Shown piece after piece: positions 16,392 through 24,894 of a stretch of DNA of 64,000 nucleotides. Under the pieces are notes generated by a model. It had not been told where the DNA came from. It made no database searches and was given only the letters and a program-made list of their open reading frames with translations. Source of the stretch: Desulfuromonadaceae bacterium (GTDB lineage Bacteria > Desulfobacterota > Desulfuromonadia > Geobacterales > Pseudopelobacteraceae); NCBI GenBank assembly GCA_028687585.1, contig JAQTZV010000002.1, forward strand, positions 302,901-366,900, given 5' to 3'. Every line of letters starts with the position of its first letter. Positions within the stretch are counted from its first letter, which is position 1. Both the position numbers and the translations under genes were made by a program.

Positions 16392-17732
16392 ATGTTTCAT
16401 AAAGTACTAATTGCCAATCGCGGTGAGATTGCCGTCAGGATTATCAGGGCCTGCAAGGAACTGGGCATCAAGACCGTTGCGGTTTATTCCCAGGCAGACA
16501 TCCATTCTCTGCATGTCAAGCTTGCAGATGAGAGTGTCTGTATCGGCCCAGCTCCCAGCGCCCTCAGTTATCTCAATATTAACGCCATCATCAGTGCTGC
16601 GGAATTAACTGATGCTGAGGCGATTCATCCCGGCTACGGTTTTCTCTCTGAAAACGCTAAATTTGCCGAGGTCTGTGAAAAGTGCGGCATTACTTTTATC
16701 GGTCCGACCGCCGAAAGCATGCGCATCATGGGCGACAAAATCAGTGCCCGTCAGGCGGTGATTCAGCAAGGTGTTCCGATTCTGCCCGGAACCAAAGAGG
16801 GTGTTCATTCGGTTGAGGAAGCTATAAAAGTTGCCAAGGAGATCGGGTTCCCCGTTATTATTAAGGCCACTGCAGGTGGTGGTGGCCGTGGCATGAAAAT
16901 AGTTCATTCACAAGCTGCTCTGCCGAATGCGTTTGCAACTGCACGTGCCGAGGCACAGTCCGGGTTTGGCAATCCGGAAGTGTATATTGAACGGTATTGT
17001 GAAAAACCGCGTCATGTTGAAATCCAGATCCTGGGTGATAAGCATGGTAATGTGATTCACTTGGGTGAACGTGACTGTTCAATTCAGCGTCGCCATCAGA
17101 AGCTGATCGAAGAAGCGCCATCTACGGTCGTTACGCCTGAAATACGCAAGGCTATGGGTGATGCTGCGGTGAGGGCTGCAGCTGCAGTCGGGTACAACAG
17201 CGCCGGCACGGTTGAGTTTCTGGTGGATAAACAGAATAATTTTTTCTTTATGGAAATGAATACCCGTATACAAGTTGAGCATCCGGTGACGGAAATGATT
17301 ACGGGTGTGGACCTGGTTCGGGAGCAGATTCGTTCGGCAGCCGGAATACCATTACGGTATAAACAGGAAGATATCCAAATCAGGGGACATGCGATAGAGT
17401 GTCGTATTAATGCTGAGGATCCGTTTAAATTTACCCCGTGCCCCGGCAAAATAACTGCGTATCATCCACCGGGAGGTTTCGGTGTGCGCGTTGATTCGTT
17501 TGTCTATGATCAGTATTCCGTTGTCCCGAATTATGACTCACTGATAGGAAAGTTGATTGTTCACGCAGATACTCGTGAAGAAGCTATCAAGCGAATGGCA
17601 CGAGCGCTCGATGAATACCGGATTGAAGGAATTAAGACGACTATCTTCTTCCATAAGCGTATCATGGCCCATAAAGATTTTATTGATGGCGATATAGACA
17701 CCTCTTTCCTTGAAAGAATTGTGCTGGAGTAA
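16392..17732 (+). CDS. accC: Biotin carboxylase subunit of acetyl-CoA carboxylase
   Basis: ATP- and bicarbonate-dependent carboxylation of biotin on AccB, first half-reaction of malonyl-CoA synthesis. The 446-residue protein shows the N-terminal [20 protein letters not shown], the ATP-grasp glycine loop [14 protein letters not shown], the [23 protein letters not shown] strand, [16 protein letters not shown] with catalytic residues, and RINAEDP near the C-terminus. Length is normal. It is followed after five bases by gcvH. Confidence 0.97.
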   Translation: MFHKVLIANRGEIAVRIIRACKELGIKTVAVYSQADIHSLHVKLADESVCIGPAPSALSYLNINAIISAAELTDAEAIHPGYGFLSENAKFAEVCEKCGITFIGPTAESMRIMGDKISARQAVIQQGVPILPGTKEGVHSVEEAIKVAKEIGFPVIIKATAGGGGRGMKIVHSQAALPNAFATARAEAQSGFGNPEVYIERYCEKPRHVEIQILGDKHGNVIHLGERDCSIQRRHQKLIEEAPSTVVTPEIRKAMGDAAVRAAAAVGYNSAGTVEFLVDKQNNFFFMEMNTRIQVEHPVTEMITGVDLVREQIRSAAGIPLRYKQEDIQIRGHAIECRINAEDPFKFTPCPGKITAYHPPGGFGVRVDSFVYDQYSVVPNYDSLIGKLIVHADTREEAIKRMARALDEYRIEGIKTTIFFHKRIMAHKDFIDGDIDTSFLERIVLE

Positions 17733-17737
17733 ATATT

Positions 17738-18124
17738 ATGGACTTTCCAGAAGAACTGAAATATTCGAAGGAGCATATCTGGGTCAGAATTGAAAATGAT
17801 TCTGCCATTATTGGCATTACTGACTATGCCCAGGAGGAGCTTGGTACCGTCAGAGGCGTTGAATTGCCTGATGAAGGTGATGAAATTGAACAGGATGACC
17901 CAATTGGCTCAATTGAAGCCCAAAAGACGGTCACTTCGATTTATGCCCCGTTTAGTGGTACCGTGCGGAGCATCAATCATGAGGCTATGGATAATCCGGA
18001 ACTACTTAACGACGATCCGTATGATGGCGCCTGGTTGGTTGAGGTTTCGCTTGACGATCCTGAAGAGCTGAAAAATCTTCTGTCAGCCGAAGATTATGCT
18101 GATTATATTGAGAACAGTGATTAA
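17738..18124 (+). CDS. gcvH: Glycine cleavage system H protein (or H-like lipoyl carrier)
   Basis: A 128-residue lipoyl carrier that shuttles the aminomethyl group between P, T and L proteins. The lipoyl lysine is Lys63 in GSIEAQKTVTSIYAP. N-terminal LKYSKEHIWVRIE and C-terminal LLNDDPYDGAWLVEV are family-typical. No gcvT or gcvP genes are in the window, and the gene is the last of the accBC transcript, so a role as a general lipoate carrier is possible. A terminator follows within 25 bp. Confidence 0.92.
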   Translation: MDFPEELKYSKEHIWVRIENDSAIIGITDYAQEELGTVRGVELPDEGDEIEQDDPIGSIEAQKTVTSIYAPFSGTVRSINHEAMDNPELLNDDPYDGAWLVEVSLDDPEELKNLLSAEDYADYIENSD

Positions 18125-18147
18125 ATAGTTCACTAATTATGGTATAC

Positions 18148-18184
18148 AGGCGAGATCATGGTGTGATTTCGCCTGTTTTATTTG
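18148..18184 (+). terminator. Intrinsic terminator of the acc-gcvH transcript
   Basis: AGGCGA (18148-18153) pairs with TCGCCT (18169-18174), with an inner ATCA/TGAT extension, followed by GTTTTATTT. Its position argues that the downstream outer-membrane protein gene starts after it, at GTG 18199. Confidence 0.8.
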
Positions 18185-18198
18185 AAAGGAACTTGAAC

Positions 18199-19686
18199 GT
18201 GTACTCGTCGATACTTGTATCATTTTTGCTGATAATGGCTCCTGTTACGGCGCTTTCTGCTGAGGTCGTCACCGCTCTGACTCTGAACGAGGCAATTAGT
18301 ATGGCTGTCGTAAAGAATCTTGATGTGCGGGCCGAACTGTATAATTCCGCAGCTTACGAAGCTGACATCAGGCGAAACCGGGCCATCTATGACCCGCAGT
18401 TTACGGCTCAGACAAATTATTCTGACTCAACAATTCCTGCAGTAAATGTTGGTACACCGGTTTCGTCCGCGGGAAAGGCTTTTGAGCTTAACGCCGGTCT
18501 GAGTCAGTTACTCTGGACAGGTGCCACCGTTTCGGCCGGTTTCAGCAATTCCCACAGTAGCACGAACAAGGACTCCTACGATTACTGGCAGTCGAGTTTG
18601 GGGATCTCTTTGGCTCAGCCACTATTGAAAAACGTTGGCAGGGAAGCGACTGAGATTAATATAAATGTGTCGAGACTGAATAAATTTGCCTCTCTTGAGC
18701 ACTTCAATTCTCGTCTATTGTCGACGGTGGCACAGGTTCGCACGGAGTATTACAAGCTCCACAGTCTGCGGGAAGAGCTGGATGTTAAAAAAGTTTCTCT
18801 GGAACTGGCGCGAAAGATTCTTTCAGATACCCAGGCACGAGTCAAGGCTGGAGTCCTGCCGGCTATGGAGGTTTTAAATGCTGAATTTGGCGCTGTTTCT
18901 CGTGAAAAAGAGCTAATTGATGCCGAAAGGGCGGTGAATGATCAGGTTGATGTTCTTCGCCTGCTACTCCAGATGGATGCCGGAACTGGTGATCTGAAGA
19001 CCGTCGATCTACCTCCGCGTGACCAGCTTGTTGTAATAAACGAGAGTGATGCAATCCAGAAAGCGTTAAATCGTCCTGACATTAGAGAGCAAAAACGCAA
19101 TCTGGAATTATATGAACTACAAACAAAATACTTCAGGCAGAAGACCCGCCCCGATTTAATTCTGTCTGCTTCAACCCAGTCATCTGGCCTTAATAATGCG
19201 TATCACCGGAATATGGACAGTGTCCTCTCTATTGACAATCCGGGATGGAGCGTTGGGCTGGAATTCAAATATCCGCTCGGAAATGGTGCTGCTGAAAACG
19301 ACTTTCGCAGAAGCAGGTTGAAAACAGAGCAGACATCTCTACAGCTGCGCAGTCTGGAAGAAAGCTCGGCAAAAGAAGTAAAAGCGGCTATTCGCGGGAT
19401 TGTTGTCGGCTATAAGCAGATTGATGTTGCTGACCGCGGCGCAAAGTTTGCGGAAGAACGTCTGCGGGCTTTTATACGAAAAAATGAGGTTGGTTTGGCC
19501 ACAACGAAAGACGTTTTGGATGTTGAAAATGATCTGGCGGTTGCTAAAAGCAATCAGATCAAGGCGTCTGTCGGATATGCCAACGCCCTGACTACCTATT
19601 GGCAGGTGACCGGAGAGTTGCTTGAAAAAGAAGGAATCAGGGTCGTTGAAGGTGATGCCGATAAGTTGTATTCTACTGCCCGCTGA
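18199..19686 (+). CDS. TolC-family outer membrane efflux channel
   Basis: Trimeric outer-membrane channel component of efflux or type I secretion. The protein has a signal peptide (YSSILVSFLLIMAPVTALSA), two outer-membrane efflux repeats rich in long coiled helices (LTLNEAISMAVVKNLDVRAE; later LARKILSDTQARVKAGVLPAMEVLNAE and RLRAFIRKNEVGLATTKDVLDVE), and ends near YSTAR. The GTG at 18199 is chosen because GAAAGGA precedes it and the upstream open frame from 18139 runs through the gcvH terminator. No inner-membrane pump or adaptor gene adjoins it. Its TGA overlaps the ATG of mqnA. Confidence 0.85.
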   Translation: MYSSILVSFLLIMAPVTALSAEVVTALTLNEAISMAVVKNLDVRAELYNSAAYEADIRRNRAIYDPQFTAQTNYSDSTIPAVNVGTPVSSAGKAFELNAGLSQLLWTGATVSAGFSNSHSSTNKDSYDYWQSSLGISLAQPLLKNVGREATEININVSRLNKFASLEHFNSRLLSTVAQVRTEYYKLHSLREELDVKKVSLELARKILSDTQARVKAGVLPAMEVLNAEFGAVSREKELIDAERAVNDQVDVLRLLLQMDAGTGDLKTVDLPPRDQLVVINESDAIQKALNRPDIREQKRNLELYELQTKYFRQKTRPDLILSASTQSSGLNNAYHRNMDSVLSIDNPGWSVGLEFKYPLGNGAAENDFRRSRLKTEQTSLQLRSLEESSAKEVKAAIRGIVVGYKQIDVADRGAKFAEERLRAFIRKNEVGLATTKDVLDVENDLAVAKSNQIKASVGYANALTTYWQVTGELLEKEGIRVVEGDADKLYSTAR

Positions 19687-20504
19687 TGCTGAAAATTGGT
19701 CAAATCGAGTACGCAAATTGTACTCCGCTCTTTAACGTCTTACGTGAGCAATTCGATTGTTTAGAGTATGAATTTGTTTTGGGTGTTCCCGCTGTTTTGA
19801 ACAGATTGCTCCAGACCGGCGAAATTGATGTCTGTCCATCATCCTCTATTGAATATGCCTACCATCCGGATCTCTATTCAATATTACCCCAACTTTCAAT
19901 TTCAAGCATTGGCGCTGTCGCAAGTGTGCTGCTCTTTTCCCGGGTGCCTATTGAAAACCTGGGTGACTGCTTAATCCGTCTCAGTTCCGAATCTGCTACG
20001 TCTGTAAATCTACTTAAAATATTGATCCGCCAGCGGTTTGACCTTTCATGTACCTATGAAACAGCTCCGCCAGTTACGATTGATGCTGTGGATAGTTCAT
20101 CGGCGCTTCTGCTTATCGGTGATTCTGCCTTAAGGGCTACCCTTCAAAAGTCTGCACCATATGTGTACGACCTTGGCGACTTGTGGCACTCATGGACCGG
20201 TTACCCCTTTGTTTTTGCTCTCTGGCTGTGCCGAAATGAGGTAGCTGATGGTGGTGAACTTAAAAGACTTTCACGGCAGTTAATTGAGGCCAAAGAGCGT
20301 GTCTCTGGGCAGCTGGAACACATTGTAACAGGAGCGAAAGAATCCTCCTGGATGGGGAGAGACCGGCTACTGACGTATTGGCGGGAAAATATTACGTATC
20401 AGCTTGATGAACGAGCCATAGAGGGTCTGAAACTGTATTATACCAAATGCTTTGAGTGCGGCTTGATAGACGCTATACCAAGACTTAGTTTTGTTGACGT
20501 ATAG
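19686..20504 (+). CDS. mqnA: Chorismate dehydratase of the futalosine menaquinone pathway
   Basis: Converts chorismate to 3-(1-carboxyvinyl)oxybenzoate, the first committed step of the futalosine route to menaquinone. The 272-residue protein has the MqnA/DUF178 signatures: KIGQIEYANCTPLF, VLGVPAVLNRLLQTGEIDVCPSSSIEYA, LSISSIGAVASVLLFSR, SESATSVNLLKILI and HSWTGYPFVFALW. The start overlaps the stop of the preceding channel gene (TGATG), so translation is probably coupled. It fits a menaquinone-dependent anaerobic respirer. Other mqn genes are not in the window. Confidence 0.92.
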   Translation: MLKIGQIEYANCTPLFNVLREQFDCLEYEFVLGVPAVLNRLLQTGEIDVCPSSSIEYAYHPDLYSILPQLSISSIGAVASVLLFSRVPIENLGDCLIRLSSESATSVNLLKILIRQRFDLSCTYETAPPVTIDAVDSSSALLLIGDSALRATLQKSAPYVYDLGDLWHSWTGYPFVFALWLCRNEVADGGELKRLSRQLIEAKERVSGQLEHIVTGAKESSWMGRDRLLTYWRENITYQLDERAIEGLKLYYTKCFECGLIDAIPRLSFVDV

Positions 20505-20552
20505 GTTCCGAAGGCGATGCAACGAAGAGGATGTTTTGATATGGAAAAGGAA

Positions 20553-20990
20553 TTAGAGCGTTTTTGCATAATCTGCAAGAATTTGAGCATGGTCGAAACA
20601 GAGTTGTTCAGGTAAAGAGTCCAGTTTGTAAACAGCAATATTTATTGCGTCATCAGCAGCGCAGGGAATGCCGTGGGCTTTTGCAGTGTATACCGTTGAG
20701 ATCGTATGCATCCGTTTGTCACGCCCCGGATCAGAATAACATCCCAGCAACCGTAGGTCTGAAATTTCCAGAGACGTTTCTTCGCGCGCTTCCCGAAAAG
20801 CAGCTGCCTCAAGAGACTCCCCATAATCGACAAATCCTCCCGGCAGGGCCCAGCCAAAAGGTTCATTTCTTCGTTCGATCAAAACTATTCCATAGTCAGT
20901 CTCAATGATGATATCTACAGCAGGGACAGGATTTTGATACTGTTTCACGGGGGATCCGCAGGAAGGGCAAGTGAGAGCGTTGAATGGCAT
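20553..20990 (-). CDS. Nudix hydrolase, ADP-ribose pyrophosphatase-like
   Basis: A 145-residue cytosolic hydrolase of nucleoside diphosphate derivatives. The Nudix box is [20 protein letters not shown] plus ETSLEI (residues 51-76), matching GX5EX7REUXEEXGU except that the last glycine is serine. A single CPSCG pair near the N-terminus hints at a partial zinc ribbon. The [16 protein letters not shown] motif resembles ADP-ribose-type members. Start ATG 20990 has AGAGG upstream. The genes on both sides are unrelated. Confidence 0.88.
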   Translation of the reverse strand: MPFNALTCPSCGSPVKQYQNPVPAVDIIIETDYGIVLIERRNEPFGWALPGGFVDYGESLEAAAFREAREETSLEISDLRLLGCYSDPGRDKRMHTISTVYTAKAHGIPCAADDAINIAVYKLDSLPEQLCFDHAQILADYAKTL

Positions 20991-21010
20991 GAGGAACCTC
21001 TGTAAATAAA

Positions 21011-21036
21011 AAAGGGGGAATAGAAATTCCCCCTTT
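21011..21036 (-). terminator. Intrinsic terminator of the PxxKW protein gene
   Basis: AAAGGGGGAA pairs with TTCCCCCTTT around a six-base loop. On the minus strand the stem is followed by a T-rich run. It lies just past the stop at 21064 and before the Nudix start. Confidence 0.85.
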
Positions 21037-21063
21037 GATCATAAGCAATAATGAACCCTAAAA

Positions 21064-21357
21064 CTATTTTTTCTTCTTGGCGCCAGCAGCTTTTTTGGAA
21101 GCTTTGAGTGGGTTGATCTTAAGTTCGGCAATTGAAAGATCCACTTTTACATGCGAGGCAAAATTACAGATTCCGCCAATCCATTTTTTTGCCGGTGCCG
21201 GATACGCGCTGCAGACCTGGCCAATAGTTCCGGTTACAACACGTTCACATCCTTCGCAGTTTTCGGCAATAGTCTGGCAAGAACCATCAGGAAATATACA
21301 TCCCTGTTTTCCCCAAAAGGTACACTCGGTACCTGCAAGTACAGTCTGACACTTCAT
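21064..21357 (-). CDS. PxxKW-family cysteine-rich protein
   Basis: A 97-residue protein with about nine cysteines (CQTVLAGTECTFWGKQGC, SCQTIAENCEGCERV, QVCSAYPAPAKKW, GGICNFASH) and a lysine-rich tail. The PAKKW element fits the PxxKW family, which I recall from sulfate- and metal-reducing Deltaproteobacteria; its function is unknown. Cysteine spacing suggests metal or Fe-S binding. The ATG at 21357 is preferred over the open frame to 21396 because AGGAGG lies directly upstream. It is a single-gene unit with its own terminator. Confidence 0.8.
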   Translation of the reverse strand: MKCQTVLAGTECTFWGKQGCIFPDGSCQTIAENCEGCERVVTGTIGQVCSAYPAPAKKWIGGICNFASHVKVDLSIAELKINPLKASKKAAGAKKKK

Positions 21358-21471
21358 ACTTCTTCCTCCTGAATTTGTTCTTGAATGAATTGCCACTCTA
21401 ACAATTTACGAAGAGAAAAGTCAACGGAAAAATTGACGTAACACCGGACCGTTTGTTAGTGCTCACTTAAA

Positions 21472-22044
21472 TTAAGTGCGGCATACAGTAAGGAAGTTAC
21501 GCAGTAAATCCATTCCTGCCTCAGTCAGAATAGATTCAGGATGGAACTGTACACCCCAGACTGGAAGGGTTTTGTGTCGTAACCCCATGATTTCGCCATT
21601 TTCAACCCAGGCAGTAATTTCCAGGCAATCCGGAAGTGTAGGGCGGTCGACAATAAGTGAATGGTATCGGGTTGCTTGAAAAGGATTGGGCAGGCCAGTG
21701 AAAAGCTCTTTGCCGTTATGGTGAATAGGGGATGTTTTGCCGTGCATGAGCGATGAGCTGCACACAACATTAGCGCCGAAGGCCGCACCAATTGATTGGT
21801 GGCCAAGACAGACACCCAGGATGGGGATTTTACCGGCAAAATATCTGATTGCCGCAACGGAGATGCCTGCTTCTTCCGGTGAACATGGTCCGGGAGAGAC
21901 GACAAGGCGGGCAGGCTGAAGACATTCTATCTCCGCAAGAGTGATTTTGTCATTCCGGTGAACGTGTACATCTTCACCGAGTTGACTGAAATACTGAACA
22001 ATATTATAGGTAAATGAGTCATAATTATCGATCATCAGTAGCAT
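21472..22044 (-). CDS. trpG: Anthranilate synthase component II (glutamine amidotransferase)
   Basis: Class I glutamine amidotransferase that supplies ammonia to TrpE, and possibly to PabB as an amphibolic subunit. The 190-residue protein has [19 protein letters not shown] at the start, the nucleophile Cys79 in [14 protein letters not shown], and the His-Glu pair in VQFHPES. The start overlaps the trpE stop by one base, implying coupled synthesis. No further trp genes follow on this strand. Confidence 0.94.
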   Translation of the reverse strand: MLLMIDNYDSFTYNIVQYFSQLGEDVHVHRNDKITLAEIECLQPARLVVSPGPCSPEEAGISVAAIRYFAGKIPILGVCLGHQSIGAAFGANVVCSSSLMHGKTSPIHHNGKELFTGLPNPFQATRYHSLIVDRPTLPDCLEITAWVENGEIMGLRHKTLPVWGVQFHPESILTEAGMDLLRNFLTVCRT

Positions 22045-23519
22045 TATTCCAGCCCCCCTTCGGCCAACTCGATGGCCTTCATAACGGCCATACCTTTATT
22101 GACTGTTTCCTGCCATTCTGCGGCGGGGTCTGAGTCAGCAACAATACCAGCACCGGCCTGCAGATGGACTTTACCGTCTTTGATCACTAAAGTGCGTATG
22201 GTTATAGCAAGGTCCATGTTGCCGTCGAACGAAAAGTAACCGACAGCGCCTCCGTAGACTTCGCGTCGAACCGGTTCCAGTTCGTCAATTATCTGCATTG
22301 CCCGTACCTTTGGCGCCCCGGAGAGAGTGCCGGCCGGGAACGTTGCCCGTACAAGATCAAAAGCATCATACTCTTCTTTTAGCTCTCCCTGCACATTAGA
22401 TACTATATGCATGACATGAGAATAGCGTTCAACGACCATCAGTTCGGAAACGTTGACAGTTCCGGTTGTACAGACCCGTCCGAGGTCATTACGTCCAAGA
22501 TCAACCAGCATAACATGTTCTGCCCGTTCCTTTGGATCTGCAAGCAGCTCCAGCGCTAAAAGCTCATCAGCCTCGACAGTCGCGCCACGGGGACGGGTGC
22601 CGGCAATGGGACGCAGTTCGACACGCCGCCCCTCTTTTCGTACCATAACTTCAGGAGAAGCGCCGGCGATTACCGTGTCGTTAAGGCGGAGGAAAAACAT
22701 GTAGGGTGACGGGTTTAGTGTGCGGAGGACACGGTAGATATCAAAAGGGTCAGCTGAGAGCTCTCCGCTAAAACGCTGTGAGAGTACGACCTGTATGATA
22801 TCTCCTGAACGGACGTATTCTTTGGCTTTAACAACGGAAGCTTCAAATTCTCCACGACTTACATTAGGGCGAAGCACGACTGTTTTTCCGGTTGCGGAAG
22901 TGGTTCCAGTCGGGAGTGGAGTGCGCAGACGCTTTATGAGCATTTCGATTTTTTCTGCTGCCGCCCGGTATGCTTGTTCAGCAGACTTTTCACCATCCAG
23001 ATGGGCATTCGATACGACTTTAATTTTTTGGTTGATATTATCAAAAATAACAATCGTATCAGTAATCAGAAAATAAGCATCGTAGGCATCAAGCGTGGCC
23101 TGTTTGCTATTGGGCAGATTTTCAAAATACCTTACCATGTCATAGCCGAGATAACCCACCGCCCCGCCAAAAAAACGGGGCAGCCCTTTTACCTCGACCG
23201 GGTTAAATCGGGCCAGAGTTGTACGTATGCAACCCAGCGGGTCTTCAGAAGTTACTGTAGTCGTCGTTCCGTTCTCTATAATCTCTATTACATTTCCTTT
23301 TGAACGGATTATCAGCGAGGGGCTGGAGCCGATAAAGCTGTAGCGTCCCCATTTTTCACCTCCCTCAATGCTTTCAAGCAAGAAGGAGTATTGACCGTCG
23401 TCGAGCTTTTTGAATGCAGTGACCGGTGTATCCATATCAGCCATTATCTCACGATACACCGGAATCAAGTTGCCTTGCTGCGAGAGCGTATTAAATGATG
23501 CAAAATCTGGAAAATACAT
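22044..23519 (-). CDS. trpE: Anthranilate synthase component I
   Basis: Converts chorismate and ammonia to anthranilate, the entry step of tryptophan synthesis. The 491-residue protein has the tryptophan feedback element LLES (residues 47-50) with GRYSFIG, and catalytic blocks of chorismate-utilising enzymes: [64 protein letters not shown] and [20 protein letters not shown]. The ATG has GGAGTAAGCAG upstream. I looked for a Trp-rich leader in the 164 bp upstream and found none, so regulation may be by feedback or a repressor. Confidence 0.96.
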   Translation of the reverse strand: MYFPDFASFNTLSQQGNLIPVYREIMADMDTPVTAFKKLDDGQYSFLLESIEGGEKWGRYSFIGSSPSLIIRSKGNVIEIIENGTTTTVTSEDPLGCIRTTLARFNPVEVKGLPRFFGGAVGYLGYDMVRYFENLPNSKQATLDAYDAYFLITDTIVIFDNINQKIKVVSNAHLDGEKSAEQAYRAAAEKIEMLIKRLRTPLPTGTTSATGKTVVLRPNVSRGEFEASVVKAKEYVRSGDIIQVVLSQRFSGELSADPFDIYRVLRTLNPSPYMFFLRLNDTVIAGASPEVMVRKEGRRVELRPIAGTRPRGATVEADELLALELLADPKERAEHVMLVDLGRNDLGRVCTTGTVNVSELMVVERYSHVMHIVSNVQGELKEEYDAFDLVRATFPAGTLSGAPKVRAMQIIDELEPVRREVYGGAVGYFSFDGNMDLAITIRTLVIKDGKVHLQAGAGIVADSDPAAEWQETVNKGMAVMKAIELAEGGLE

Positions 23520-23536
23520 CTGCTTACTCCATTCAT

Positions 23537-23542
23537 ATTATA
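23537..23542 (-). promoter_or_regulatory. Perfect -10 box upstream of trpE
   Basis: TATAAT on the minus strand, 18 bp before the trpE ATG. The -35 region is weak (about 17 bp upstream). Transcription would start a few bases before the Shine-Dalgarno, giving a very short leader with no room for an attenuator. Confidence 0.45.
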
Positions 23543-23683
23543 GCTGTAATTGTGAAAAACAACTAGCACAGGCACCCAAGAGAGTCAAGTGAAGCAGATT
23601 CGCATTGCAATGCATTTTTTGCCATTTTCATTTTTAGTATTCGTGATATAGTTTCGACAAATTTATCGAGGGGGCATTTACCC

Positions 23684-24625
23684 ATGAACCAGTCCGGTAT
23701 TCTGTTGCAAAGTGATACTAATGAACTTGAGATTGTTGAGTTCCAAATCGACGAAATGGACTGGCACGGAAATGTAGTTCCTTGCTTTTACGGTGTAAAT
23801 GTTGCCAAAGTGCGAGAAATTATCCGGTTACCGCAAATGTCGCGTGTAGTAAATGCCAAACCGGGTGTCGAAGGAATGATCAAACTGCGTGACAAGGTTA
23901 TCACCATCATTAATCTTGCAACGGTCCTTAATAAAACAACCGGCGATCTGGTGGCTGACCGGGTAGTTGTTCTGGAATTCAATAACCTGATGGTTGGGGT
24001 TCTTGTGCATTCAGTTTCACGGATCTATCGAATCTCATGGAAAAATGTCGAGCCTCCGGCAGCAGCAGTTCATAGTGCTGAAGTAACCGGACTTGTTAAG
24101 ATGGATGACCGGATCATACTCGTTCTTGATTTTGAAAAAATTGTTGCTGAACTCTGTTCCGAAAGCGCTCTTAAGCCGCTTGATTCACTATTAATGCATC
24201 GCTCTGAAACAAATCCCGATCGAGAAAAAAGAACTGTTCTTGTCGCCGATGATTCCCTCTTTATTCGAAAGACACTCTGCAGCAGCCTCAGATCTGCAGG
24301 ATATACGGTTATTGAAGCAGAGAATGGCGCCGAGGCGTGGAACATAATACAGCAGACTATACAGAAGGCTTCTCAGGATGGCTCTGATTTCAAGAATCAC
24401 ATCCAAATGTTGATTACTGACGTTGAGATGCCGCAGATGGACGGCCTGCACCTTACATCGCTGGTGCGTAAAGAGGATTCATTGAAGGATCTTCCGATTG
24501 CGATTTTCTCCTCACTTGCGTCAGAGGACAACAAGCGTAAATGGATAGGACTCGGCGCTAATTGTATTCTGACAAAGCCTGATTTACCCAGGCTTGTAGA
24601 TGTCGTAGATGAACTGACGGCATGA
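23684..24625 (+). CDS. cheV: CheV-type chemotaxis coupling protein (CheW-REC)
   Basis: A 313-residue protein joining an N-terminal CheW-like adaptor (about 15-165: VREIIRLPQMSRVVNAKPGVEGMIKLRDKVITIINL) to a C-terminal receiver (about 182-313: TVLVADDSLFIRKTLCSSLRSAGY, phosphoacceptor Asp in MLITDVEMPQMDG, and the conserved Lys in ILTKPD). CheV proteins couple receptors to CheA and are tuned by phosphorylation. No cheA or cheW is adjacent; the receptors at 5.3 and 7.4 kb could be clients (inference). It is divergent from trpE. Confidence 0.93.
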   Translation: MNQSGILLQSDTNELEIVEFQIDEMDWHGNVVPCFYGVNVAKVREIIRLPQMSRVVNAKPGVEGMIKLRDKVITIINLATVLNKTTGDLVADRVVVLEFNNLMVGVLVHSVSRIYRISWKNVEPPAAAVHSAEVTGLVKMDDRIILVLDFEKIVAELCSESALKPLDSLLMHRSETNPDREKRTVLVADDSLFIRKTLCSSLRSAGYTVIEAENGAEAWNIIQQTIQKASQDGSDFKNHIQMLITDVEMPQMDGLHLTSLVRKEDSLKDLPIAIFSSLASEDNKRKWIGLGANCILTKPDLPRLVDVVDELTA

Positions 24626-24634
24626 AATTCTCTC

Positions 24635-24664
24635 TTGACAATCCGGATACTGCTGTGCTTTATT
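24635..24664 (+). promoter_or_regulatory. Candidate sigma-70 promoter of the aroF leader
   Basis: TTGACA (24635-24640) and TTTATT (24659-24664) are separated by 18 bp. The predicted start is near 24671, one base before the leader-peptide ATG, so the leader would be translated from an almost leaderless message unless the true start lies upstream. Confidence 0.45.
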
Positions 24665-24671
24665 ACCGCGC

Positions 24672-24758
24672 ATGAACTCTAACCGCTTCTACATCGCTTT
24701 CAGCTTTTACTTTTGGTTCGGCTTTTTTTTCAGGCCGTCTGCTCGGGTAACGGTGTAA
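24672..24758 (+). CDS. Phe/Tyr/Trp-rich attenuator leader peptide upstream of aroF
   Basis: A 28-codon ORF whose residues 6-20 are FYIAFSFYFWFGFFF: eight Phe, two Tyr and one Trp among fifteen codons. It lies between a candidate promoter and an intrinsic terminator, directly upstream of the DAHP synthase gene. This is the classical layout of ribosome-mediated attenuation, as in the PheL leader of enteric pheA. Slow decoding of aromatic codons would favour the antiterminator (24736-24744 with 24791-24799). Completion to the stop at 24756 would mask that strand and let the terminator form. There is no strong Shine-Dalgarno before the ATG, the one weak point. Confidence 0.8.
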   Translation: MNSNRFYIAFSFYFWFGFFFRPSARVTV

Positions 24759-24799
24759 GCGAAGAAGCTACTACACGAAACCACAAACCGGGGCAGACG
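24736..24799 (+). promoter_or_regulatory. Candidate antiterminator pairing of the aroF attenuator
   Basis: CGTCTGC (24736-24742), at the end of the leader ORF, is exactly complementary to GCAGACG (24793-24799) in the ascending arm of the terminator. Two more pairs (one G-U) extend the helix to nine. Formation would disrupt the terminator stem. A ribosome at the leader stop codon would cover the first segment. Confidence 0.6.
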
Positions 24800-24818
24800 A
24801 AAGTCTCCCCGGTTTTTT
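24786..24818 (+). terminator. Attenuator terminator upstream of aroF
   Basis: AACCGGGG plus AGAC pair with GTCT plus CCCCGGTT through a GAAA tetraloop, with one bulged C, followed by a run of six T ending at 24818. It is a strong intrinsic terminator placed after a Phe-rich leader ORF and 77 bp before the aroF start. Confidence 0.85.
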
Positions 24819-24837
24819 ACTGCCTGTTAATTCAGTT

Positions 24838-24873
24838 CAGTCAAGGCCGGGGGGGAACTTCCGGCCTTGACTG
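24838..24873 (+). promoter_or_regulatory. Perfect 13-bp stem-loop just upstream of aroF
   Basis: CAGTCAAGGCCGG pairs perfectly with CCGGCCTTGACTG around a ten-base loop (24851-24860). No T-run follows. The hairpin ends 21 bp before the aroF ATG, so it would form at the 5' end of any message that passes the terminator. It may protect the transcript or affect translation. Confidence 0.6.
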
Positions 24874-24894
24874 CTTGTGGGAAAGGATCAGGGA

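Noticed and set aside
23520..23683. Trp attenuator upstream of trpE
   Set aside because: No Trp-rich ORF or terminator hairpin is present; the apparent -10 box lies only 18 bp before the start codon.
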